DNA from: Pseudorhodobacter sp.
GTDB taxonomy: Bacteria; Pseudomonadota; Alphaproteobacteria; Rhodobacterales; Rhodobacteraceae
Length of the DNA: 12,527 nucleotides
Direction of reading: 5' to 3'
Assembly (NCBI GenBank): GCA_024641255.1
Contig: JAHEDL010000006.1
Coordinates: 1-12,527, forward strand
The translations under genes were made by a program, and so were the position numbers. The notes below the pieces were generated by a model. The model saw only the letters and a list, made by a program, of their open reading frames with translations. It had not been told where the DNA came from and did not search any database. Shown here one piece after another: positions 6,834 to 12,527 of this stretch (within the stretch, counting starts at the first letter, position 1; the number at the start of each line of letters is the position of its first letter).

Positions 6834-7435
6834 CGGCAGCAAAGCGTTTCTGCGATTTCTTCTTGGCGCTGATCCTCGGGTTTATCCTTCTTGTGCCGGT
6901 TGCCATTACCGCGCTGCTGATCCTGATCCGCGATGGGCGGCCGATCTTCTACATTTCCGAGAGGATGAAGACACAGACCGAGGGGTTCAATCTGGTCAAG
7001 TTCCGTACGATGAAGACAGTCGACAGCGACAGCGGCGTTTCAGGCGGCGACAAGGCCGACAGGATTACGACGACCGGGCGCTTCATGCGCCGCACGCGCC
7101 TCGACGAGGTGCCGCAACTGTGGAACGTTCTGAAAGGGGATATTAGCTTCGTCGGCCCCCGTCCACCGCTTCGGCAATATGTCGAACGGTTCCCTGATAT
7201 CTACCGCGAGGTCTTGAAATCGCGTCCGGGGATCACCGGCCTTGCCTCGGTGCATTTCCACGCCCATGAGGAATGGCTGCTGGCCCGCGCCCGCACCGCT
7301 GCCGAGACCGACGAGATCTACTGTCGCACGTGCGTCCCGAAAAAGGCTCGACTGGACCTGATCTATCAGAAGCACCGCAACCTTTGTATGGATGCGGTTA
7401 TCATGTTAAAGACCGTGTTCAAAAGCCTGCGCTGA
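6830..7435 (+). CDS. Monotopic phosphoglycosyl transferase (PglC/WcaJ-type sugar transferase)
   Basis: Transfers a sugar-1-phosphate from a UDP-sugar to undecaprenyl phosphate on the inner face of the cytoplasmic membrane, the first committed step of a polysaccharide repeat unit. At 201 residues it is the minimal PglC-size form without extra N-terminal membrane helices. Seen: a basic start (KRFCD), a hydrophobic re-entrant helix with a central proline (about 9-33, VPV at 22-24), [13 protein letters not shown], the KFRTM motif (57-61), the catalytic Asp-Glu pair in [24 protein letters not shown] (D92, E93; PRP 111-112) and PGITG. The start is the ATG at 6830, inside the ATGA overlap with the SDR gene. 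An ATG at 6806 would add eight residues lying in the upstream gene and is less likely. It is the last gene before the convergent glycosyltransferase. Confidence 0.93.
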   Translation: MTAAKRFCDFFLALILGFILLVPVAITALLILIRDGRPIFYISERMKTQTEGFNLVKFRTMKTVDSDSGVSGGDKADRITTTGRFMRRTRLDEVPQLWNVLKGDISFVGPRPPLRQYVERFPDIYREVLKSRPGITGLASVHFHAHEEWLLARARTAAETDEIYCRTCVPKKARLDLIYQKHRNLCMDAVIMLKTVFKSLR

Positions 7436-7464
7436 GCAATTTGACCTAAGGGCGTTATTGCTTA
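7433..7464. terminator. Weak hairpin joining two convergent stop codons
   Basis: TGAGCAAT (7433-7440) can pair with ATTGCTTA (7457-7464), giving an eight-pair stem with one G-T wobble around a 16-base loop. The arms contain the TGA of the transferase gene and, on the other strand, the TAA of wbuB, leaving 26 bases between the two coding regions. The stem is AT-rich and lacks a clear U-tract, so termination here is only possible. Confidence 0.3.
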
Positions 7465-8724
7465 GTTCCGCTGCGACGCTGCCTCCTGAAGCCAAGTCTC
7501 CAGATTATCGTAGACCTTAATGCTGGCGTAATGCTTGTCATAATAGTTGCGCGCGCATCTGCCCATTTTTTGTCTTTCGACCGCAGGCATATCCATCATC
7601 TGCGACACAGCAGCAGCCAGTTTCTGTGGGCTAGACGGCGGGACGGCAATTCCGGAATTGGAATCTTGTATAACACGCGCTCCTTCGCCACCGATGGACG
7701 CAAGGATAGGTCGGCCGCAGGCCATGTAGCACTGGACCTTGTAAGGCACAGTCAAATCGAAGATCGGATTCTGGCGAAGGCTGACGATCACGGCGTCAGC
7801 TTGGGCAAAGAAGCCCGGCATGGTCTCTTCGGGGTGTCGCCCGAGGAGGTGGAAGCGTCCGACAAGCCCCAGTTCGGCTGCCTTCGCGCGGACGCGTTCT
7901 AAATCGCGGCCGCTGCCGATGATGACCCAGTGTAGCCCTTCAAACTCGCGCAGCAGATGTGCAGCTGCAAGCAGCGTGTCGAAATCCTGACTCTCGCCGA
8001 TATTGCCGGCGAACATCACCCGAAAATCGGCCTTTGGCATCAAGGCCATCGCGTCCGGAGCATCTTCTGGGGCCATCGGGCGATACATCGCCGGCGCGGT
8101 ATTTGGCAGCACCCTTATCCGCGCCGGCGGCACGCCAAAGCGGGTTATCATTGGTGGGAAGGCCTCACTTTGCACGAGCACCAGATCCGCGCGACGGCTG
8201 ATCCAAGCCGAAATAGCGGTCAGCCCCTTTACGGCGAACCAATTGTGCAACCGAAGGGTATAGATCGCGCTTTCGGGCCAGATGTCTTGTACCCAATAGA
8301 CAAGCGGAGCCCGATACCAGCGGCTGAGTACGATGGCGGGGATGGCTTGAAAGATCGGAGATAAAAGCGAAACAAAGATCACGTCCGGCTTACGCTTAAC
8401 CTTTCGCAGCGCCGTCCAGGTTCCAGTCACTGGAAAGGTGATGTAGTTCAGCAGGAGCCGCAGCTTGCTTTTCCCGCGGGCAACGGAGCGCGCACGGTGG
8501 ATTCTTGCGCCGTTCCATTCTTCCTCGCGCCGTTGGCTGTTTGACCAGCCCTCGAAGAAGGTATCGCGCCCGTAGTTGGGTACGTTCGTCACCACATCGA
8601 CGGCGTGGCCGCGACGGATCAATTCTGTGGTTATAGCGTTGTTGCTGAACTGCTCAGGAAAAAAATACTGCGAGACGAAAGCGATGGACAGCTTCTTTGC
8701 CCCGAACGGTGCTGAACCACTCAT
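7462..8724 (-). CDS. wbuB: WbuB-like family 4 glycosyltransferase
   Basis: Cytosolic GT-B glycosyltransferase, CAZy family 4, of 420 residues. In E. coli O26-type clusters WbuB follows the fnlABC genes and is the presumed N-acetyl-L-fucosamine transferase. Seen: an N-terminal acceptor domain beginning LSIAFVSQYFFPE (12-24), VTNVPNYG (45-52), the typical VYWVQDIWPES (142-152), the GT4 donor-domain start FAGNIGESQDFDTLL (238-252), VIIGSGRD (267-274) and the nucleotide-binding PYKVQCYMACGRPIL...GGEGARVIQDSNSGI (327-359), which carries the E-x7-E-like region. The ATG at 8722-8724 overlaps the capG stop by four bases, so it is the third gene of a coupled operon. The likely donor is UDP-L-FucNAc, from context. 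Linkage and acceptor are unknown. Confidence 0.85.
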   Translation of the reverse strand: MSGSAPFGAKKLSIAFVSQYFFPEQFSNNAITTELIRRGHAVDVVTNVPNYGRDTFFEGWSNSQRREEEWNGARIHRARSVARGKSKLRLLLNYITFPVTGTWTALRKVKRKPDVIFVSLLSPIFQAIPAIVLSRWYRAPLVYWVQDIWPESAIYTLRLHNWFAVKGLTAISAWISRRADLVLVQSEAFPPMITRFGVPPARIRVLPNTAPAMYRPMAPEDAPDAMALMPKADFRVMFAGNIGESQDFDTLLAAAHLLREFEGLHWVIIGSGRDLERVRAKAAELGLVGRFHLLGRHPEETMPGFFAQADAVIVSLRQNPIFDLTVPYKVQCYMACGRPILASIGGEGARVIQDSNSGIAVPPSSPQKLAAAVSQMMDMPAVERQKMGRCARNYYDKHYASIKVYDNLETWLQEAASQRN

Positions 8725-9878
8725 GTCAGATCGTTCATCCGGATGCCGTCCCAGCCGTTCGATAGCCGCGCCGTGCCGAGAATCAGACTTAAAACACGCT
8801 CGGAAGTATTGTTGATTGCGTAATCTTCGGGCAACGGATGCGGACGCCCTGCGGCCTGACGCTCTGCATGCAGCCTGGTCACCGCCTCAATCGCCTCGCT
8901 GATGGTACCGCTGTTGAGACCGGTCACCATGATGCAGCCGACATCAAGGCCTTCGGGGCGTTCGATCGCATCGCGCGGTGTGATCGCCGGAAATTGCAGG
9001 ATCGAGCTTTCCTCGGCAATAGTGCCACTGTCGGAGATCGCGCAGAAGGCATTCATCTGCAAGGCGTTGTAGTCGTGGAAACCGAAGGGCGTCATGTACT
9101 GCACGCGCGGATCAAAAGCGCCATCCTCGCCCAGCGCTTCCAGTCGCTTGCGGGTGCGCGGATGGGTGGAGACGATCACCGGCATGTCGTAATCTTGCGC
9201 AAGGCTGTTAAGCGAGTCCCGAAGAGAGCGCAGCCGCGCGGCATTGTCGACATTCTCTTCGCGGTGCAAAGAGGCGATGAAGTAGCCCTGCGGCTTTAGC
9301 GAGAGCCGCGATAGCACATCGGATGCCTCGATTCTGTCACGATAATGCTCCAGCACCTCGCGCATTGGCGATCCAGTCAGATAAATCCGGCGGTGCTGGA
9401 TACCTTCGGACAGGAGATGCCGACGGGCGTGCTCGGTATAGACCAGATTGAAGTCTGCGATATGGTCGACGAGTTTGCGGTTGGTCTCTTCGGGCACGTT
9501 ACGGTCAAAAGACCGGTTGCCCGCCTCCATGTGATAGACTGGCACTTTCAGTCGGCGCGCGATGATAGCCGAGATCGCCGAATTGGTATCACCGAGAATC
9601 AGAACTGCATCGGGCTTTTCCTTGCGGATAACCTTCTCGCTCTCGATCAGAATCTTGCCCAGTGTTTCGCCTAAAGAACCGCCGCCGGTGCCGAGGAAGT
9701 GGTCGGGTTTCCTCGCGCCCAAATCCTCGAAGAATACCTCGTTCAGCGCATAGTCCCAGTTCTGCCCGGTATGGACGATGACATGGTCGGTAAAGGCATC
9801 AAGCCGGGCCATGACACGGGACAGGCGGATGATCTCGGGTCTTGTGCCGAGGATCGTCATTACTTTCAGTCTGCTCAT
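8721..9878 (-). CDS. fnlC: UDP-N-acetyl-L-fucosamine synthase (CapG/FnlC/WbjD), C2-epimerase
   Basis: Non-hydrolysing UDP-GlcNAc 2-epimerase family enzyme of 385 residues. The CapG/FnlC/WbjD branch inverts C2 of UDP-N-acetyl-6-deoxy-L-talosamine to give UDP-N-acetyl-L-fucosamine, the last step of that pathway. Seen: GTRPEIIRLSRVMARLD (11-27), HTGQNWDYALNEVFFEDLG, GDTNS (96-100), HMEAGNRSFDRNVPEETNRK (116-135), HREENVD (205-211), GFHDYNALQ and SDSGTIAEESSILQFPA (282-298), ending in ERPEGLDVG (306-314). The text RPEIIRLSRV, FHDYN and ERPEG favours the FucNAc branch over WecB (which has TTERPE). It overlaps both neighbours by ATGA, lying between capF, the previous enzyme in the route, and wbuB. 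Without a tree, use on plain UDP-GlcNAc cannot be fully excluded. Confidence 0.88.
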   Translation of the reverse strand: MSRLKVMTILGTRPEIIRLSRVMARLDAFTDHVIVHTGQNWDYALNEVFFEDLGARKPDHFLGTGGGSLGETLGKILIESEKVIRKEKPDAVLILGDTNSAISAIIARRLKVPVYHMEAGNRSFDRNVPEETNRKLVDHIADFNLVYTEHARRHLLSEGIQHRRIYLTGSPMREVLEHYRDRIEASDVLSRLSLKPQGYFIASLHREENVDNAARLRSLRDSLNSLAQDYDMPVIVSTHPRTRKRLEALGEDGAFDPRVQYMTPFGFHDYNALQMNAFCAISDSGTIAEESSILQFPAITPRDAIERPEGLDVGCIMVTGLNSGTISEAIEAVTRLHAERQAAGRPHPLPEDYAINNTSERVLSLILGTARLSNGWDGIRMNDLT

Positions 9879-11011
9879 GGCTGCACTCGTAATACAGGGT
9901 CAAAATAGGTGTCTGGCGCCGCCAGATCGAAGAGGTCATGCGTCCAGAACAACGTAAGGAGCGGACGCTCTCCGATGTTCTGGATGGAGTGGGAGTGTAG
10001 TGTCGGCATATCGATCGGTGCGGGTTGATCGCCGCTAACGCGGTATTCCATGACCGTATCACCCAGCACCTTGCGGATGCGGATCACTGCCTCGCCCTGT
10101 AGGACAAGGAAGCGCTCCACCTTGTGCAGGTGGAAGTGATCGCCACGCGTCACGCCCGGCTCTGTCCAGCTAAGGAAGGTCTGGCCACCACCACCGCCGC
10201 GCGCTGCCTCGAAGAGTGTGCCGCGCTGATCGGCATAAAGCTTTAGCGGACGAGGGAAGCCTGCCGGATAGAGCGCAGCCCTATAGGTGTTAAACAGATC
10301 GCGGGTAAAGTTATCCGACAGATCGGGATAGAGATTGGCCGCATAATCGCTATGGAACCGTTGCAGTGTCTGAAAAAGCCAACTGACTTCGGTAGCGCGC
10401 GGTTCCGGCACCAGTTCGCCGTCATGGCGCGACAGCGCCGCGTCGACGGCGATCTGCGCTGCCGCCCCGGCATGCAGAAGTTGCACCCTTCCATTCGGAT
10501 CGACTTGCGGGCTTTCTCCGGCAATCACCGCCTCGATGAAGGTCGCGGTGACATTGTTGTAGCGCGGTCGCGCGCCTTCGCCGAAAATGTGAGGCAAGAT
10601 CAGATTGGTAAGCCCGCCACCGATGCCACCAAGGATATCGGCCGCGCGGCGCTTCGAGACCCCATAAAGCGTCTCTAACCGGGCATGGGTTGAATTAGCG
10701 TAAACAACATGTGGTTTCACGCCCATCCGGGCGCAGGCATCGGCCAAGCGCCGCGCGATGGCGGGATTGCCGTCTTTGACCTCTTCTTCCGTGCCTCGAT
10801 TAACCCCGGCAAAATGCAGCACGGCATCGGCACCGGACAGGGCCTCATCAAGCCTTGAGTTGCTCTGAAATGACTCATGGTCAAGTAGCGAAAGATGAAA
10901 GGGGACTGTTTCGTTACGGTAGCGGGCAGCACAATTAGCGGCGTGCAGCCGGGAGGCTACATGCCAGCCAAGAAGCCCGCCGGCACCAGTGATGACCAGC
11001 CGCTGCTGCAT
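9875..11011 (-). CDS. fnlB: UDP-2-acetamido-2,6-dideoxy-hexulose reductase CapF/FnlB/WbjC (SDR-cupin fusion)
   Basis: Bifunctional 378-residue enzyme of the UDP-L-FucNAc route. The C-terminal cupin epimerises at C3 and the N-terminal NADPH-dependent SDR reduces the C4 keto group, giving UDP-N-acetyl-6-deoxy-L-talosamine. Seen: TGAGGLLG (8-15), Y116-GVS-K120, LPHIFGEGARPRYNNVTATFIE (139-160, a CapF signature), then the cupin from about 255 with GDHFHLHKVERFLVLQGEAVIRIRKV (290-315), the metal-type histidines H292/H296 and H341, and the terminal FWTHDLFD...PDTYFDPV typical of the family. A short glycine run (272-276) sits at the cupin entry. The start is the ATG at 11011, which has only a poor ribosome site but overlaps an upstream stop as TAATG, hinting at coupled translation. 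It is the first gene of the leftward operon. CapE, which normally precedes it, is absent here. Confidence 0.92.
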   Translation of the reverse strand: MQQRLVITGAGGLLGWHVASRLHAANCAARYRNETVPFHLSLLDHESFQSNSRLDEALSGADAVLHFAGVNRGTEEEVKDGNPAIARRLADACARMGVKPHVVYANSTHARLETLYGVSKRRAADILGGIGGGLTNLILPHIFGEGARPRYNNVTATFIEAVIAGESPQVDPNGRVQLLHAGAAAQIAVDAALSRHDGELVPEPRATEVSWLFQTLQRFHSDYAANLYPDLSDNFTRDLFNTYRAALYPAGFPRPLKLYADQRGTLFEAARGGGGGQTFLSWTEPGVTRGDHFHLHKVERFLVLQGEAVIRIRKVLGDTVMEYRVSGDQPAPIDMPTLHSHSIQNIGERPLLTLFWTHDLFDLAAPDTYFDPVLRVQP

Positions 11012-11064
11012 TAGTCGGCCTGTTCCAGCCCGAAGTGCCTGCTAGCAATCAGAGCAACGCACAT
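11011..11064 (-). CDS. Possible 17-residue leader peptide overlapping capF start
   Basis: A short open frame, ATG at 11062-11064, encodes MCVALIASRHFGLEQAD and ends in a TAA whose last A is the first base of the capF ATG (TAATG). It has a good ribosome site, GAGGTG (11071-11076) with six bases spacing, much better than that of capF itself. A longer version from ATG 11100 would have 29 residues but no ribosome site. A GATAAT hexamer (11109-11114) could be a -10 box about 40 bases upstream, without a matching -35. It may be a leader that couples ribosomes into capF, or the stub of a lost upstream gene such as capE. I recognise no family, and so short a frame could be chance. Confidence 0.35.
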   Translation of the reverse strand: MCVALIASRHFGLEQAD

Positions 11065-11231
11065 CTGTCCCACCTCTCGTGTCAGGGAAGCAATCCGCAT
11101 AGTCCGGCATTATCGCGAAATGCATCGGAGATGAACCGAAAAAACGACGGATACGATGATCGCCTACTTACGCCCGGCTTGCGCTTGCAAAGTGATGTGA
11201 TATCTGCTCATTTTGGACGCTATCCTTACAG

Positions 11232-11260
11232 TTGTACAAGGATTTGCGCGGGAGTTTGTG
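11232..11260 (+). promoter_or_regulatory. Candidate promoter for the small gene and flippase
   Basis: TTGTAC (11232-11237) and TATAGT (11255-11260) are separated by exactly 17 bases. The -10 fits five of six consensus bases and the -35 three. Transcription would start near 11267, about 40 bases before the GTG of the downstream gene. TTGTACAA itself is an 8-base palindrome. This stretch is visibly more AT-rich than the genes around it. The remaining 11077-11231 holds nothing I can name. Confidence 0.4.
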
Positions 11261-11307
11261 AGGGTATAGTGTGTGATAGGCGTTATAAGCTTCAGGAGGA
11301 TATCCAG

Positions 11308-11616
11308 GTGAGGCCTCTGTGCCTACTGGAGAAGAAGTCGAGCCTGCCCAAGCACAAACCTGCTAAGCGTATCAACGCAGGCGGCACGGATTACTTTTTG
11401 AAGTCTCTGATCAGGCTTGGGTGTTTGCCTGCAGCGGCTGATAACCGCCTTTATGTATATGTCCTCACTTTACGAAGGATGGCGGATGCGACGAAGGTCA
11501 CGCGACTATTCCTGGCGCGGAATCCTGAGAGATACACTTCGCAAAAGCGCGCGATCGCCGCGATGCAAATAGAGCCGGGGCGGCATAGCCTTGCCTGTGG
11601 CGAGGTCTGGTCGTGA
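11308..11616 (+). CDS. Small hypothetical protein upstream of flippase
   Basis: No family recognised. From the GTG at 11308 the frame gives 102 residues, basic and without a signal peptide or clear membrane segment; the most hydrophobic part is around residues 28-36. The start is chosen because AGGAGG (11294-11299) lies 8 bases before it and a promoter-like pair lies upstream. The same frame is open to an ATG at 11035, but those extra 91 codons run through the promoter, are rich in Ser, Cys and His, and look non-coding. The stop overlaps the flippase GTG as GTGA, the same junction style as the other coupled genes here, which is the best argument that it is translated. Codon choice is less GC-biased than in the neighbours (for example TTA, CTA, AGA, ATA), so it could be a recent arrival, a degraded gene remnant, or merely a translated leader for the flippase. 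Confidence 0.4.
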   Translation: MRPLCLLEKKSSLPKHKPAKRINAGGTDYFLKSLIRLGCLPAAADNRLYVYVLTLRRMADATKVTRLFLARNPERYTSQKRAIAAMQIEPGRHSLACGEVWS

Positions 11617-12527
11617 GGCACGCGCAGACCCGCCTTCTCAATCTCGGCCTGCGCAGCCTGACACTCGGTGTTCGTTTCCTCTTCATCTTTTTTCTTGCTC
11701 GTTATCTCGATCCTGCAAAAGTCGGCTATTATGGACTTTTCACCGCGGCCATTGGCTATTGCGTCTATTTTGTAGGGCTTGATTTCTACACTTACATGAC
11801 CCGAGAGATTATCACAGTGGCCGCAGAGCAGCGTGGTCGCCTCTTGAAGGCGCAGGCATGTCTTTCGGCAGCGCTATTTCTGGCGATTTCGCCGATCGCG
11901 ATTTTCGGATTGTGGTATGCGGGCTGGCCCTCACCGTTGATCTGGTGGTTCCTGCCAATCTTGCTGTGCGAATATATTAATCAGGAGATTTACAGGCTGC
12001 TAATTGCACTTTCCCGCCAAATCGCCGCCAGTATCCTGCTGTTCCTGCGCCAAGGGTTGTGGGCGATAGCGGTTCTGGCGTTGATGCTCTTCGTTGATGA
12101 AAGTCGGAGTCTGACGACAGTTGTGGCGCTCTGGGGGGGCTTTGGGATTGCGACGGTCGGGCTTGGTATTTGGTTGATCGGCGGGATGGGTTTTGGAGGT
12201 TGGCGAGATGCGGTAGACTGGAACTGGTTACGGCGCGGCATTATCGTCAGTCTGGGTTTTCTGATCGCAACACTCGCACTTCGTGGGTTTCAGTCTCTCG
12301 ACCGTTTTTGGCTGGAAGATATCGCAGGGCTGGAGGCCGTCGCGGCCTATGTCTTGTTCCTAGGTGTGGCAAGTGTCTTGATGACCTTCCTTGATGCTGG
12401 AGTCTTTGCCTTCGGCTACCCCGAATTGATACGCCTCCATTTGGCTGGCGACAGCGCGCAGGCGCGCAAGACGATACGACAAATGCTAATCCAGACCATC
12501 GGCATCTCGGCTGGTTTCGGCGTGGCG
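11613..12527 (+). CDS. Wzx-type oligosaccharide flippase, 3' end beyond window
   Basis: Polytopic membrane protein that would move lipid-linked repeat units across the cytoplasmic membrane for polymerisation. The frame is open for 305 residues to the right edge. Such proteins are usually 400-500 residues, so about two thirds is present. Seen: a typical N-terminus LNLGLRSLTLGVRFLFIFFLARYLDPAKVGYYGLFTA (9-45), then hydrophobic segments near 43-57, 84-104, 107-120, 140-160, 168-190, 209-224 and 243-262, with the helix-loop pattern of the polysaccharide transporter (MOP) superfamily. The start is the GTG at 11613. It is the first start codon after the in-frame stop at 11586-11588, has GAGG 8 bases before it, and overlaps the preceding stop by four bases. 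No ATG is available near the first helix. Assignment as Wzx rather than another exporter of the superfamily rests on the gene cluster. Confidence 0.78.
   Translation, partial: MRHAQTRLLNLGLRSLTLGVRFLFIFFLARYLDPAKVGYYGLFTAAIGYCVYFVGLDFYTYMTREIITVAAEQRGRLLKAQACLSAALFLAISPIAIFGLWYAGWPSPLIWWFLPILLCEYINQEIYRLLIALSRQIAASILLFLRQGLWAIAVLALMLFVDESRSLTTVVALWGGFGIATVGLGIWLIGGMGFGGWRDAVDWNWLRRGIIVSLGFLIATLALRGFQSLDRFWLEDIAGLEAVAAYVLFLGVASVLMTFLDAGVFAFGYPELIRLHLAGDSAQARKTIRQMLIQTIGISAGFGVA

Noticed and set aside
11035..11307. 91-codon N-terminal extension of the small ORF before the flippase
   Set aside because: Runs through the promoter-like region, has odd Ser/Cys/His-rich composition and no ribosome site; the GTG at 11308 with AGGAGG is a better start.
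11498..11686. 62-codon minus-strand frame across the small ORF/flippase junction
   Set aside because: Arg/Cys-rich antisense text without motif or ribosome site.

Overview
The window is GC-rich, densely coded DNA, most likely from an alphaproteobacterium and probably a Rhodobacterales-type organism. The grounds are the carboxyspermidine/carboxynorspermidine polyamine pathway, the codon style, and a ribosome binding site complementary to the CACCTCCTTT end of 16S rRNA. The assignment to order is inference. I see no rRNA, tRNA, CRISPR array or insertion sequence.

Left block (1-5621), housekeeping and catabolism. Read leftward from about 2058 are a carboxynorspermidine/carboxyspermidine decarboxylase (nspC) and, 69 bases downstream, a carboxynorspermidine/carboxyspermidine dehydrogenase cut by the left edge. 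Together these enzymes condense a diamine with aspartate semialdehyde and decarboxylate the product to spermidine or norspermidine. Upstream, also read leftward, is a two-gene Rieske oxygenase/reductase operon resembling the glycine betaine demethylase GbcA-GbcB. It is closed off by a perfect 19-bp hairpin at 2208-2259. A divergent LysR-type regulator (4698-5621), with a candidate T-N11-A operator in the shared intergenic region, probably controls it.

Right block (5907-12527), surface polysaccharide cluster. A rightward pair, an extended SDR sugar-nucleotide enzyme and a small monotopic phosphoglycosyl transferase (PglC type), overlaps ATGA and would prepare and load the first sugar on the polyprenyl carrier. 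Converging on it is a leftward operon, capF/fnlB - capG/fnlC - wbuB, also joined by ATGA overlaps. It covers the last two steps of UDP-N-acetyl-L-fucosamine synthesis and its likely transferase. The first enzyme of that pathway (CapE/FnlA/WbjB) is not in its usual place directly upstream of capF. A possible 17-residue leader peptide sits there instead, its stop overlapping the capF start as TAATG. Diverging to the right is an unrecognised small gene of about 102 residues with its own promoter-like sequence and a strong Shine-Dalgarno. It overlaps (GTGA) a Wzx-type oligosaccharide flippase that runs off the right edge.

How it fits together: the right block has the parts of a Wzx/Wzy-type pathway, namely activated-sugar synthesis, initiation, one transferase and export. 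Polymerase, further transferases and CapE must lie outside the window. No wholly unknown system is evident. The least explained parts are the two small ORFs in the 11011-11616 divergent region and the missing capE.
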